DNA of 64,000 nucleotides from Adiantum capillus-veneris (Eukaryota > Streptophyta > Polypodiopsida > Polypodiales > Pteridaceae). The DNA is taken from positions 30,228,396 through 30,292,395 of the forward strand of contig CM043960.1 of assembly GCA_014529385.2 (NCBI GenBank). Direction: 5' to 3'. Numbering within the stretch: position 1 is the stretch's first letter; each line of letters begins with the position of its first letter. The translations under genes and the position numbers were made by a program. The notes under the pieces are model-generated. The model saw nothing but the letters and a program-made list of their open reading frames with translations, was not told the origin of the DNA and did not search any database. Shown here in pieces: positions 21,050 to 33,337 of the stretch.

Positions 21050-21646
21050 ATACCTATAGTCCTCAATAGTTTAAATGGATGAAGTGTCAGATGCACTTCC
21101 CTAATGGATAAAGAAGAAAAGTGCAATATGGTTGTAGATAGCATCCAAATAATACTCAAGATCACTCCACAAAAACATAACAATAAAGCAATGCTAGGTA
21201 ATGCTGCGAGCAAAGAAGACATGGTTGTTATTCTTAGCATCCAAAAGCATGAAGAGAAGGTAAAATTTCAAATGATGCCTTTAAAAGAAATGCTTGTAGA
21301 TGTCATATTTGGACATCGGTGGTTAGACCAACACAAAGCCTACAGAGAAGATATGATGTTGATACTCTCTTTCCCAAGTGTTAGCAAGCAACACATACAG
21401 ATACCATTAATGATAGATTCAGAGTTGCAAAAGTCACAAGAATCAAGGACAAATCTTGCAGACAAAGGTAAAGCCAAAGTGGACCTTCCATCGATTAGCA
21501 TGAAAGGTGTGATAGCATATGCCTCTACATCAAAGAACCCTTGTGGATCAGATACTTCTAGCAAGTCAGGCTTTCAAAACTTCAAGTCAATTGCTGACCC
21601 AACTGAAACCTCTAAGGAGACACCCAGAAAAGAAAAGATATACTAG
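21050..21646 (+). pseudogene. E3 copy 2 second retropepsin-like domain
   Basis: The frame includes VRCTSLMDKEEKCNMVVDSIQ, MLGNAASKEDMVVILSIQKHE and VDVIFGHRWLDQHKAYREDMMLILSFP, followed by a Lys/Ser-rich linker. LMDKEEKC occupies the place of the LLDSGAQAN block of E6 PR2, and FGHRWLDQHKA that of LGQPWQKQYNA. The catalytic triplet is lost in both E3 copies, so the loss probably preceded their duplication. It would be inactive as a protease. Confidence 0.6.
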
Positions 21647-21689
21647 CCCAAGTACTCAAGAAATCAAAAGAAAGTAAAGCAAGTGTTTG

Positions 21690-22380
21690 TTCAAAGAAAT
21701 TTAGTCAATGTAAATGATCCAATTTGGATTAAAGCCAAGAAATCAACACAAAAAAATAAACACATGGGATGGATAGCATCACAATGGAACTTAAAGGGAT
21801 AGGAGTACTATATGGATACCAAAACCTCAGGTAAGGGCATATGAAGTAACGTCAAGTCCCTCCCAAGAAAGAATGCCCACAAGGTATCAACCTCGACAAT
21901 ATCATAGGATACCTAAGAAGCAGATATACAACAGAACAACATCAAAAGATGTTGAAGTCTACCATGACTCTCAAGAGGATACAGAACAAAGATGGATCTC
22001 AAATAATATTCCTCTTGGACAAGGATTCTACACAAGTTATACAAAGATTTGGCCATCAGTCAACCACAAGCCAATTGCAACTACACAAGACCTGCACAAA
22101 GATCTCAAGAACTCAACAAGACCTAGAGCGAAGCAAAGTCAACAAAGCATATACAAAGATCATCAAGAGATTTGGATTCGTAAGTCTCCCAATTCTCCTA
22201 GTCAAAAGACAAATTTTGACAGTGAACAGAGGCCTACAACAACATCAAAGACTCCTATCAAGAACAAGCCTAATTGAAGAATCAAACAGATAATGGAGTC
22301 TTTGTAGTCAAAGAAGGACAACCCAACCAACACGAATACAGATTCGAAGAAGATAAAATAGGTATGGCAAAAGAAACCTT
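21690..22380 (+). pseudogene. E3 copy 2 Pol tail with Trp motifs
   Basis: NDPIWIKAKKS (about 21718), QRWISNNIP (about 21990), TKIWPSVN and QEIWIRKSP (about 22170) are spread over two frames in Gln/Asn/Lys-rich sequence. They correspond to the motifs of copy 1 and of the other elements. Confidence 0.55.
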
Positions 22381-22479
22381 CACCAACTTGGTCCTTCACT
22401 AATCCTCTTTTTGAGGATTCAAGCTTAACTTTTACATGAAGAAATGTTTGTATTAAGCACAAGAATGTAAAAAGTCAAG

Positions 22480-23694
22480 TCGCCAGGGTGCAAAAAACAC
22501 TCTTTGGCAAGTCGGGCTGTTGAGCCAAAAAATGAGCAAAGCGTTAGTCCAAAAGCTTCAAGTCGTGACAAACTCTGTGCTAAGAGTCGTAGTTATTAGG
22601 CTTACGCTTAAGCTGGAAGAGTTCAGTATATCTAAGTCATGTCACTCATGCGGGATTAGATGAGCATAAGAGTCGAAGAACATTAACTTACAATTGGTGG
22701 AGTGTCGTAAAGTCCAACATTCACACACAATGCACAGTAAGATGAGAGCACATATCCTCGACAACGAAAACCATTCTTAAAGGAGTGCCATCTTGCAAAT
22801 CCATGTCATGTGCTTTTATAGCTACACTATCTTTCTAAAGAACCCCTTAAAATATTTCTTGCATAACATATTGTTTCCCATGCATTTCTATGTATGCATA
22901 TAGGATGTCCCATCATCGGACATATGCATTAGACACTCTTTTTCTATGACCTATGCAACTTGAGTGGACTACATCAAGCAAACCAATGTTTGATTATTCT
23001 ACCCTCTCATATTTGTTGTGTTTTTAATCCATATCTATCAGCAAATAATCCCTTGAGTACTTATTAATATATCCTTTGTTAATAAGTACTCCAATAATGC
23101 GCTTATCCCAAAGGCACTTTTTTCCCATTGAGTTTTTTCCCTTTGGTCATCCAAGTATTAGACCCTAATTTAGATCCTCATTGTTCTACTTCCCTTGTAC
23201 ATACTTTTCACAAATAAATAGCAGCCTCATCATCTTCTATACCTTAGCCAACAGTCTTTTATACCTTTTAAAATCTGCAAAATGCTGCTCACATGTATCC
23301 AAGCTTTTCATGAGCCTGAACAAGCGGGAGCCCCGTGGATGTCCTTTTTAGAAGATAATCAGGGCTTATGCTATGAATTAAGTGGGTAACTTTTAGGAGA
23401 AGTTCTTTACGGCTTCTATGCCAGATGCATGTTCTTGCCATCAAGAGCAATATGTTGGCGTTCAAAGAAGCTTTTTACACCTGGTTCTACACATGGCGTA
23501 CAAAAGTTTTTGGATCAGTGATCAGTAATTTAACTACAGGTTTGTCAGATATTCAGCCATAGAACTAAAGAATAGAGTTACTAATTAATTTTTGCAAGTC
23601 CCTGACAAAGAACAACGCATCCGATATCAAAAATCTCTTCAAGCACTCAAAGACCGTCTCAAAAGCCTTCAACCCAAAGACTACTTCATTCCAT
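22480..23694 (+). pseudogene. E3 copy 2 post-tail segment and accessory ORF remnant
   Basis: The post-tail segment (AAATGAGCAAAGCG, CAAAAGCTTCAAG, AAGCTGGAAGAGTTCAG) is followed by MLLTCIQAFHEPEQAG, PWMSFLEDNQG, GEVLYGFYARCMFLPSR, after which frameshifts destroy the FEEAFY block. It is less well kept than 14229-14693 in copy 1. Confidence 0.65.
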
Positions 23695-23721
23695 GAAATT
23701 GTGTCAAGGGACGAGACATTT

Positions 23722-23735
23722 GAGGAGGGGGGGAA
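23722..23735 (+). promoter_or_regulatory. Polypurine tract of E3 copy 2
   Basis: GAGGAGGGGGGGAA directly before TGTTAGC, preceded by GTGTCAAGGGACGAGACA. Confidence 0.85.
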
Positions 23736-24237
23736 TGTTAGCAGCAAGGTAATCCATGTAACATTTTTTGGGAGCTTCATTGTAAAAACACTTATTCTTT
23801 TGATAAATTGGGAATATTGTAACTCCTATTTGATGAGTGGATATTGTAATCTATGAGTCGGAGCTATAAGCTATCAGATTTATCAGGTAATCCTTGGTTA
23901 GAGCTCCTAAGAAACCTTGGCTAGGTATAAAAGCAAACTTTGTAAATTTTTTATTAAGTTTTTGGATAAGAAATACACAACGTGAGCTTAAGGCACTCTC
24001 CTCTCTCCTTCTCCTGCTTCTATCTCCCTTGTTGGTTGTCACATTGCAGTGTCGTCTGATGCGTTGCAACCACCGGTAAGAGCTCTATGCATTGATGTAA
24101 ACATATCATGAATAATTGTAGCATTTGATGTCGTCGACCCATGGCCTAATTTCATTGTAAGTAGGAATTTAGGCTAGGAAACCACAAAGTAAGTATAGGC
24201 GGGGTATTGGGGCATCATTGTTAAGCATTTAGATGCA
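23736..24237 (+). repeat. E3 LTR (LTR3, 502 bp)
   Basis: TGTTAGCAGC to AGATGCA, aligned end to end with LTR2. TATAAAAG is at 23926-23933 and a CT-rich tract near 23996-24030. Two bases later a primer site starts, so this LTR again heads another internal region. Confidence 0.88.
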
Positions 24238-24551
24238 TTTGGTGTCAGAAACGACTAGGTCAAAATCTCACTACTATTAATAATTGTATTTTTTGCAACT
24301 CATTGAAAGTGAGGTTTGAAACCATAAGCATGTATGCTTAGGTCTTCTATACTTGTCCTAGAAGTTTCATAGCATTGGATGTTGTTTGTTGTTGTAACAA
24401 TCATGGTTTGCTTGCCGATTAGCGACTAGCTTTTGAAGACTTAGGTCATTTGAGTGTAGCTTGAGTTAGATGTCAATTGTCTATTGTTTTTCAAGAGATT
24501 GACACCCTCTTGTAGCCTTTATGTACTAGTCGAGTCAGCTTCGTCCCATGG
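24238..24551 (+). mobile_element. E3 internal region, copy 3, left piece
   Basis: Matches the start of copy 2 (15255-15444) apart from about 125 extra bases near 24365-24490. It is interrupted at CATGG by E4 and resumes at 38354-38420, after which homology to copy 2 stops. Confidence 0.88.
24240..24259 (+). promoter_or_regulatory. Primer-binding site of E3 copy 3
   Basis: TGGTGTCAGAA follows the LTR end by two bases; these 11 bases equal the complement of plant tRNA-Leu 3' ends (known family fact), after which the match stops. The equivalent in copy 2 (15258 onwards) is mutated. Confidence 0.6.
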
Positions 24552-25129
24552 TGTTAACCCTCATGGCTCACGGACACCCCATCACCTATGATGGACGTGT
24601 ATTATGTATTTGGTAGAGTCAGGTACCGGGCTTGTCGGACCAATAGGAAAAGGGTAAGAGTGATCGCCGATGAGAGATGCACTCTAACTGGGACATTCAA
24701 GGGATTAGTTGGCTAAGCATGGGCGCCCAAGTGTGAATGGGGTGAGCTCATATAAAAGCCAACTAAACCTAAAATTCACTCATTCTCTCATTTGTGCAAT
24801 AGAAGAGTGCTCTTGCTCCATCTCCATCTCCATCTTCTTCTTCTTCACCTCCTTGTGTGTGTGTATGTGTGTGTGTGTGTGAGAGAGAGAGTGCGATCGA
24901 GCATTGCGGCGGCACGACGGCGGTGAAGCGGTTGAGCGCGACGTAGCGGCGTCTCCTTCTTTTTCGCGGCGAGGAATCCTCCACGGCAAGAGCATAGAGC
25001 GGTGAGTGACACACCATTGCCCTCTTTTGAGCTTACTAGTTAAGCTAGTTGTGTGCTTGGAGCCGTCTATGGCTCACACACGGTGTATCGGCAAGTCCCT
25101 TGCTTCGACAGTGCGGGAAGGAGTGCACA
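24552..25129 (+). repeat. E4 5' LTR (578 bp)
   Basis: TGTTAACCC to GTGCACA. TATAAAAG is at 24751-24758. A short TG/GA microsatellite (about 24853-24892) lies in the presumed transcribed leader. Differences from the 3' LTR are scattered point changes plus the microsatellite length. Confidence 0.95.
24751..24758 (+). promoter_or_regulatory. TATA box of E4 5' LTR
   Basis: TATAAAAG in GAGCTCA-TATAAAAG-CC; the copy in the 3' LTR at 37891-37898 reads TATAAAAT. Confidence 0.8.
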
Positions 25130-25133
25130 TTTT

Positions 25134-25150
25134 TGGCGCCGTTGCCGGGG
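25134..25150 (+). promoter_or_regulatory. E4 primer-binding site, tRNA-Asp type
   Basis: TGGCGCCGTTGCCGGGG is the exact complement of the plant tRNA-Asp 3' end. It starts four bases after the LTR. Athila/Tat-type plant elements are known to use this primer. Confidence 0.93.
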
Positions 25151-26111
25151 AATCGCCCTGCACTAAGCCCAAGAGGCACTTTGTGCTTCTCCTATGAGTT
25201 GTTTGTAGTAGGAAAGAAGAGGAAGAGGAAGAGGAATGAGTTGTTTTTCTGTAAGTTGTTAATTTCTGTGTTGTCTGCAAGTTCTGTGATTTCTGTATAA
25301 TGTTGTGTTTTCTGTTTGCACACAGTCTTTGCACAATTAGTAGTCGTTAGCTTGTTTGCAGTGAATGAATAAGTAGGAAGGCAGTTAGCAATTTCTGTTT
25401 GCACACAGTCTGTACACAGTTTTCTGTCAAGGTTTGGCTGCACACAGTCTTTGCACAGCAAGGTAGTGAGAGAGGAAGTAGGTGGATAGTTAGCTCACTG
25501 TCAGTAAGCAGTTAACAGATTAGTGAGTGGTTAGCAGTACTGTTAGTAAGTAGATAAGGTAGTGAGCTGTCTGTGAGCTTTTGATTGGGAGGTTAGGTAG
25601 GTGAGAGTGTGTGTGGCCAAGAAAGGGTCACCTGAACCGCGCACGGTCATCGCCAAAAAAAAAATAAAAAAATAAAAAAAACCGCCCCAAGCCCAGGCCT
25701 CAGTCCTCAGTCTTATGATATATACTAGACTCACTCTTATATATATACCCTACCCCCTCAAGAGGGAATGAGAGCATGTGGGGCAAGTCCTCCACTCTCC
25801 TCCCTTCTCTTCCCACTTGCACCCTTAGACTTTCTAATTTGGGCCTAGTTCCCTACTAGAAATTGACGGTTTTAGGGATTCCGAGGACATAAAGTGACCA
25901 AATGGAGGGCTGTAAAGCACGGCATGTCCCTCTGACCGAGACGCTCGTTTTGAGCTATCATACGTTCTATTCTATAGCTGGGTCAGAAAAAAAGGACCAA
26001 AAAATCAAAAAATAAATAAATAAGAAAAGACTTGGGTTGCAAAACACCCAAAATTACTAGGTGAGCAGCCTTCACGGGCCCTCACTGACACTTCTAGGGG
26101 ATCCAAGTCAT
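25151..26111 (+). other. E4 leader
   Basis: Non-coding. The word GCACACAGTCTTTGCACA recurs at about 25318, 25397 and 25440 with small changes. A-rich runs lie at 25655-25680 and 26000-26030, and a second TATATATATA near 25738. No gene. Confidence 0.6.
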
Positions 26112-29100
26112 ATGAACCTACGCTCTAGACGAGTGTTAGAGCACGAGCATATTGGTAGTGCCTCCATTTATGCGGGCACCCATTATTCCTCCACCCTAGG
26201 TTCTGGACCTTCGGCCGGGACTCAAGGTAGCGCGACCCAAGATCCTCATATCGCGTCTAGTGATTCTTCCTCTGACTACGAAGTCATGGAGGGGTATCCT
26301 ACACCAAACCCTGATAGTTCAAGTCAAGACATGCATGCCATGGGCCCACAGCCCGGGTCCAGCGTGTTTAGCCGCTTAAAAGAGACCCTTAGTAGAGCTA
26401 CTCCCTCCGAACATGCGGTTAATGAAATAAATGAAGGGAGTGGGGAAGTAAATTCGTCATTCATGCCTAAAATAGACCCTATGCTTCTTGAGAGTGTGCA
26501 TGTGAATGTTCCATCCACTGTACCTCCTGATCCTTTAGGACTATCTCCCTCTGAGGTTCTACTACCCGATGGTAGGAGTCTTGCCGAAGTACAAGAGATC
26601 GAACGCTATATGCAAGCAACAAGGGAGAGGGAAATTGAGAACCTACGAAGGCTAGAACAAAGTCGAACCCTGAAAGCAAAGGCTCCTATGAAAACAATCA
26701 TTCCATCCGAGCAACCGAGTGCTCCCAAGGTAGCAGTCACGGAGGGGCAAGCTATGGGGAGCAATAATGCTTCCACTTCAAGGGAAACCTCCAACACGCC
26801 AGGCCTAGATGGGATATTCCTAAACGAAAATTGGGAGTATGACCTACAAGCAGAAGCTTTAACTGATCGGTACACAGGACACACCTATCATGTGGGTTGG
26901 TTAGATGTTCTACAATCCACATCGGGTGCTACTAGCATAGATGAGCAACAACAGAAAGTCTGTGATGTCCTCCATAGGATTGTCAAGTTAGAAAGACAGA
27001 ACATAGGGATCAACATGCCTTCAACAGGCCTAATGAGATTCTTGGATACGGGAAAGGCCAACCAACCAACCCTGTCACAAATGGAGACTCCCTCAGTGAG
27101 CCCCATTGATCCTCCATATGTTGTTTTGCCAGGAGCCTCAGTACAATCTGAGCCCACAAGTGGCAGCTTTACCTTCCCAGATCTAGCTCATCTTTCTCTT
27201 AATGACACTACGGCTACCATGCATATCCCAGTGGTGAGCATGACAAGAAGTACACCATGGAGTTCATTTGTTAACACTGCGCCGATGCCTAGTAGCACAA
27301 TGCCCGCAACTATACCTACATGTATGTATCAATCATGTGCACCTGTCATACCTCAGCCTCATGTAGCTCCTACACCTCCGATTATTCCAAGAGCTTACAA
27401 TCCACAATGGAATTATCCAAGCTCTTATACAAGTGGAGCCATGCCATTTAATAATAACATGCCATATCAGGCACCCCCTATGCCTGGGGCCACGCCTGTA
27501 AACTTTGGACCATCGTCTGGTACACCACCATACAAAATTTGGGACCCAAGAGCCGCGCGTATGCCAAGCCCAAGACCAACTCCCATCTCACATGTGGTTC
27601 TAGGAGCACATACACCCATTATACCTGCTCAAATAGGAGATTTGGCAGCATTTTCTCAAACTATCGGTTGCTCTATTGCGGAAAACATGCGTAGTGCACC
27701 TGATAGAGAGCCTAGGAGCAAGGAAGTTCAAGTAGCTAAGCTCACACAAAATTCAGTGGAGACGGAGATGCTAGAAATCATATGGAAGTCTTTGAACATG
27801 TGTGCGATTCCTTAGAAGATCACAATGAGCTACATAAGTGTAAGTCTTTGAGTTTGACCCTAAGCGGAAAGGCTGGAGATTGGTATAGAACCTTAAGAGT
27901 AGAAGAGAAAACGATCTACTCTACTCTTAGGAGACTGTTCTTAAAAGAATACATACGAGAGGGAGTACTTTGGGGTGTAGCCTCTCAGCTCCAGAAAGCC
28001 CAACGAGAAGAAGGTGAATCCGTGAGAGACTTCATTAGTCGCCTAAAGAATTTGAATTCTCGATGCAATCCAAACGAGCGATTCAACAACAACCAATTGC
28101 TCGATAGATTCATTAGGGGACTACGACATGAAAGTATCTATAATGGCCTAGTCATTAGAGGTATCACTACTTGGGAAGCAGTCACCATGAATGCAATCCA
28201 ATTGGAGGATAATTTAATGATTGCAGGAGAAAGAGTGTCTGCCGAGCCGAAGTCTAGTAGCTCGCAAGCATCAGGGCATGAGCCAATGAAGATAAAGCCA
28301 ATCTTGAAAGAGCAAACGATATCTGAGATGACTTTGGTAGATCTCACAAAGGCCATCCAAGAAAGCCTTAGGGGTAATCGTGCTCCACAAAACACTCATA
28401 TGTATCCAAGAAGGGAGCAACAATGGTGCTCAATTTGCTTGGGCCCACATACTACGAGTGAATGCCCTACTTTCAGAGTAAATTTTAACGGGACTTGTAA
28501 CGCGTGTGGTAGGTATGGCCATCAAGCGAAGGATTGCCTAATGCTTAAACGCATCATGGAAAATAGACCGCCTATAGCTTGGGCAGACTCACCTCGAGTT
28601 CCTGCATTGATGCCTACCCCACCCATGGAGCAACAGTTGCCATTACAGCACATGGTCCCTAGAACCCAAAATGTGGTCCAAACCACACCGTTGCCACCTC
28701 CAGTGCTAGGACCGCAACCCCCTCATCCAAGAGTTACACCTATGAACCAAATAGGTTGCGAGTAATCTAGTACTTATGTAGATTGCGAAGAAGACATAGA
28801 CTCTAGTATCACCTATGGAGTCGACATGCTTGAGGAGTGTCCCATGTACTATTTGGAAGACCATTGGGGACAAATCAAACCGGTATATCAAGCTACTGCG
28901 CTAGCAGCAAGAGGCCAAAACATTAATAGTTTTTCCAGGAGACCACCTCTTTAGTGCTACGAATGTGGTGGACCACATCGAGTAGCTGAGTGCCCCATTA
29001 GAATGCAAAAGAATGCTGCACTAATGCAAACAAGTCAAGGGAGTGCATTGGCAATGCCAATACTCACTTGTAATCGTTGTGGCATAGATCATTTGATTGC

Positions 29101-29593
29101 ACAGTGTCCTAACAATCCAAATGCACCGAAAATCACACCATTGAACATAATAGAGATCGTTGATGGGACACCACCAACTATAAACATAGCACCAGTGAAT
29201 GCACTCACGCGGTCGATGCTCCAAAAGCAAAATTACATCCTCGAAGAGAGAGATGCTGCATCCATTGGCCGAGCGAGAAAGAAGAAAACACGAAGAAAGA
29301 AATCCCTTAATGCTTCTAGCTCAAAACCTAGTTCAAAGACTAACATAGGGACAGGAGAGGATCCCGTGTATATGAATGACCCTGAGGATGACTCAGATTC
29401 GATAGAGACCACGGAGACCAAAACTGTTACTACAAAGGAAAAAGCCAGTGAGGAGGATCACGAGAGGGAATTATGACGAACACCAAAAGAGTATTCAAAG
29501 TTAAACTACCCAGTTGCGAACCCCCAAGATGAGCCACGAGAGACAAAAAATGAGGATTGCAAGAGAAAGATTGGAACCTATCCAAACCCAACA
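26112..29593 (+). pseudogene. E4 gag with four CCHC knuckles
   Basis: The first ATG in the open frame is at 26112; the frame is open to 27815. Residues up to about 550 are Ser/Pro-rich without a recognised fold. A one-base shift near 27745-27752 moves into the capsid core (KFSGDGDARNHMEVFEHV, LSLTLSGKAGDWYRTL, EGESVRDFISRLKNLN, FIRGLRHESIYNGL). Four knuckles follow: CSICLGPHTTSEC, CNACGRYGHQAKDC, CYECGGPHRVAEC and CNRCGIDHLIAQC. In-frame stops are at 28763-28765, 28952-28954 and 29474-29476. Gag forms the particle and binds RNA. A basic region (RKKKTRRKK) lies at about 29280. The frame continues directly into PR1. Confidence 0.88.
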
Positions 29594-30541
29594 GTGGAAA
29601 TTGAACGAGTCCAACAACTGAGGGGTTTGGTGGAAGAAACTCAACGAACATTAGAACCTGAACCCAAACATATCCAGATGTCGGACACAGTGTTTCCCAC
29701 ACAAGTTCAACCTCACAAGAACTACAGGCCGTTAGCTATACCCAGTATCATTCGGGAAGAGAGTGAGGGTAGGACATCTGAAAGTGGACACACACCTTTC
29801 CTACTAGAGAGAATGTTTGGTGAGGGAATACCCGACCCCCTAGAGGAAGTGGAGATTCCATCTTCACCATTCTCTTGTCAGGGTCCTACGTCCCATAAGA
29901 TGCCATTAAATGTTGCCAAATTGATGGATTTCATGTCTTCAAAAGTTAGAACCACCATCATGTCCAAACTATATAAAGACCCCGAGCTAGTCTCAGCTCT
30001 TCGAGCCTTCCTCAATGGAGAATTACAGGCCGGATTACCACAGTTTGCACATATGAACAAACCTGACTCGGTAATGAATGATGAGGAACATTTAGCACCA
30101 CCATCTGACCTAGCGGGACATGAATCTGTAATTGAAGTACCCGTTAACAAGTTGGGGCAATACTTTGAAGGTGATGAATCTAATGCTACTCTACCAATCA
30201 CTACTAAAGTATTAACTGTAAAGGGGGTCCTTGATGGTGGTGCGGGAGTCAGCATGGTGACAAAGAGTTGTTGGGAGTCTATGGGGCGACCTCACCTTGA
30301 AGCCACAAGCGTAGTGGTAAAAATGGTTAATGGATCTATTGTTACGCCTATTGGAATGCTAAAGGATCTCAGAATCAAGGTCTTGGGACACAAGGTAAGG
30401 CAAACTTTCATTGTTATGGATTTTTTCAAGCATCCTATGTCATTTGAAATGATCTTACGGCGTCCATTCATGAGGGAAGCAAAAATGGTGCATGACTGGT
30501 CCAAAAACCACGTCTACTTACAGTTCCAAATTCATCATTGA
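29594..30541 (+). pseudogene. E4 first retropepsin (PR1)
   Basis: Same frame as the end of gag. About 190 residues of linker (with PLNVAKLMDFMSSKVR) precede the protease: VKGVLDGGAGVSMVTKSCW, in which D-G-G replaces D-S/T-G, then MVNGSIVTPIGMLKDL, TFIVMDF and MILRRPFMREAKMVHDW. This is a typical retropepsin order. The homologous block of E5 and E6 reads IILGRPFMRQLKMVQDW. It would cleave the polyprotein; D-G-G and the frame change after QIHH make this copy doubtful. Confidence 0.83.
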
Positions 30542-31590
30542 TAATCGATCAGACACAACAATTCACTCAGCTCCATTACAGTATTGTTACACGTGTAACG
30601 AAGACACGGATATTGGGACGAACTCTCCTTATATGGATATCCTACCTGGAATGGCTGAGTCAGACAATGTCGATTGGGTACACCTAGCGGCAACTATAGA
30701 TACATGGGGAGCTAGAGGAACAACCTGGGTAACACCAGATGGGGAAGAGATACCACACATTGCACCAGTAAACATGTTAGGTGTAGCGCATGTAACATCT
30801 GATGATAAGAAAGAGGCACACCTACCTGAGAGTGAAACCGATGATTCCTCAAAGGCTTCAAGCCAATACACATCAGAAACGGAATCTCACGGAGAAATGG
30901 ATTCAGAACCTGAGGAAACATCGAGTGAGCCAAGTATAGAAACTGAACACTCAAGGTCTAGTACGACCATCTATGGTAATTTATATGAGAGTGAAGAAGA
31001 TACAAGCGAAGACCTATCAAGCGAGTCGAGTTCAAACATTTACCAAAATCAAAACCTTAACAAGAAACAAAGATCATATAAGAGACGACGATATCGAGCA
31101 AATGTGAGAGCTAGGATAAACAAGGAAAGATCTACTGCAGAATGGCTTAGCTATACAGGGGCATGTGATGCTCATCGAAAGCTAGTAGACAATTGGGGTG
31201 AACATCTCCAGAGTGTCATGTGGTGCAGCCCGCGACCCATTGACCTCGCTCAATTGGAGGTTACAGAGCCGAAATTGAGTCGAACTATAAGAGGACGTCA
31301 AAACTGAGAGTTAGCACAACAACAAAAGGAGGCAGAACTAAAAGAAAGGTCTCCGTCAGGACAAGAGCCTGCTGACTTACATACGGCTCCTGAACATTTT
31401 AAATCTTATACCACGGGGGAGCGAAAGGTTGTGTATGCCAAGGCCCAACGAATACCTACCAATGAAAGCAGTGGAGTCTATGATGGTCCAGTGGTAGTTA
31501 AAGAGATAGAATTAGCAGAACCAGGTGAGGAGTCTAAACCAGTCTTTATTGCTCAAGACCTTACCGAAACTGAAGAGGCTGTACTTAAGT
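30492..31590 (+). pseudogene. E4 linker between PR1 and RT
   Basis: The frame shifts after PR1; the new frame (30492-31307) is acidic and Ser/Glu-rich (ESETDDSSKASS, SEPEETSSEPS), then basic (KKQRSYKRRRYRANVRARI). After a TGA at 31305-31307 it continues open to a TAG at 31590-31592. E6 has a similar acidic-then-basic linker (63400-62700). Its role is unknown; the basic part could bind nucleic acid or act as a nuclear signal (inference). Confidence 0.65.
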
Positions 31591-31592
31591 AG

Positions 31593-33337
31593 CTCCTCAA
31601 GGAATACAAGGATATCTTTGCTTGGACATATCATGACATGAAGGGCGTTCCACCTTCTGTGGTGCAACATACAATTCCCATGATCAACACTGTTAAACCC
31701 GTCCAGCAACGACCCTATCCAATGAATCCTAAGTACGCAAAAATTGTACAAGAGGAGATTGAAAAACTTATCCAATGTGGATTCATATACCCTATTGAGC
31801 ACTCAGAATGGGTTTCTCCAATAGTCATTGTGCCAAAAAAGAATGGGAAACTAAGAGTGTGCGTGGACCTCAAGAAAGTTAATGCAGCCACTAGGAGAGA
31901 TCATTATCCCTTGCCATATTCAGAACATGTGCTTGAAAGAGTTGCGGGCAAGGAAGCTTATAGCTTTTTAGATGGGTACTCTGGTTACAATCAAATCACA
32001 ATTTCATTAGAGGACCAAGCTAAAACTGCTTTTATCACAGAGTTTGGAGTGTTTGCATTTCGTGTTATGGCTTTTGGCTTAACGAATGCCCCTGCTACAT
32101 TCCAACGATTAATAAACACTACGTTTAAAGAATTTATAAGGGAGTTTTGTGAAGCTTTCCTAGACGACCTTTGTGTTTATTCTTCTTGGGAGAAGCATTT
32201 GTTATATCTACGAAAAATATTTGAAAGGTGCAGATTTTATCGCATCTCATTGAACCCTTTCAAATGCCAATTTTGGGTTAAGCATGGAGTCATTCTAGGG
32301 CATATAGTGTCCAAGAACGGGATATCCACAGATGAGAGTAAGATTAAAGCCATTGCCGATTTGCCACCACTACTAACTATAAAGGAGTTCAAAGATTTAT
32401 GGGCCATGTTGGTTATTATCGAAGGTTTATTTTAAACTTTGCCGAGATAGCGCGTCCATTGTACAAGCTTCTTATCGAGTTTCACTGGACGGAAGAATGT
32501 CATCAATCTTATGAGTTATTAAAGAAGGCCCTAACAAGTGCTCCAATCCTGCGAACACCTGATTGGAATGTACCTTTTCATGTGCATATTGATGCATCAA
32601 ATTTTGCTATTGGGTGTGTTCTAACTCAACCAGGAGAACATAAATTGGACTACCCTATTAGCTTTGCAAGTCGCCAATTAAATGATGCCGAGATGAACTA
32701 CACTACTACAGAGCGCGAAGGTCTAGCTATGATTTACGCAGTAAAGAAATTTTGCTATTACCTTCTTGCTACCAAGTTTGTGTTTCATGTTGATCATCAA
32801 GCATTGCTATATTTGGTAAACAAGTCGTGTTCCACAGGTCGAATTACACGATGGTTGTTAATTCTTCTTGAGTTTGACTTCACCGTTGTTGTGAGGCCTG
32901 GGAGGAAACATGTCATGGCGAATCATTTATCTTGTATCCCTAATGGCGAAGCTCCTACGGGGGTTGAGGATGAATTGCATGATACTCCTTTGTTCATTGT
33001 TGAGACAATGCCTGAATGGAGTGAAAAGATTGTTAACTTCTTAGTTAATGGTTTTCCACCCAAAGAAATGCGAAAAGATATAGCTCGAAAATTAATCAAG
33101 GAATGCGAACCCTATTGCTTACTGGCTAGAACTCTCTATAAGAGAGGAAAAGATGATGTTCTTAGACGCTATGCCCGCGAGGATGAGTATTTATATATTC
33201 TACAAGAGGCACACATGGGCGTAGCTGGTGGTCACTTTTCAGGAAACTTGACTGCCCGAAAGATCTTACAGTCAGGCTATTGGTGGCCCACTCTATTTAA
33301 GGATGCATCACTTTTTGCAGAGGGATGTGATGAATGA
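31593..33337 (+). pseudogene. E4 reverse transcriptase and RNase H
   Basis: [88 protein letters not shown], and F-L-D-D (about 32158-32169) as catalytic motif. One base is missing near 32395, where the VKEFxxFMGHVGYYRRF region changes frame. RNase H shows HVHIDASNFAIG (D), TTTEREGLAMIYAV (E) and VFHVDHQALLYL (D). Then comes the integrase zinc module H-x6-H ... C, whose last Cys codon is now the TGA at 33335-33337. The type is close to Athila/Tat RTs. Confidence 0.9.

Larger units (their letters stand above)
15255..23735 (+). mobile_element. E3 internal region, copy 2
   Basis: An 8.5-kb internal region between LTR2 and LTR3 holds, in order: decayed PBS, leader, 280-bp palindrome repeats (16075-17075), an extra 2.5-kb part (17220-19770), two retropepsin-like domains, the W-I-P-K tail, the post-tail segment, a broken accessory ORF and the PPT. 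The arrangement LTR-internal-LTR with the same internal order on both sides indicates a tandem array rather than two independent insertions. Confidence 0.85.

Noticed and set aside
26324-27157. Minus-strand frames opposite E4 gag
   Set aside because: Shadows of the gag frame without known motifs.
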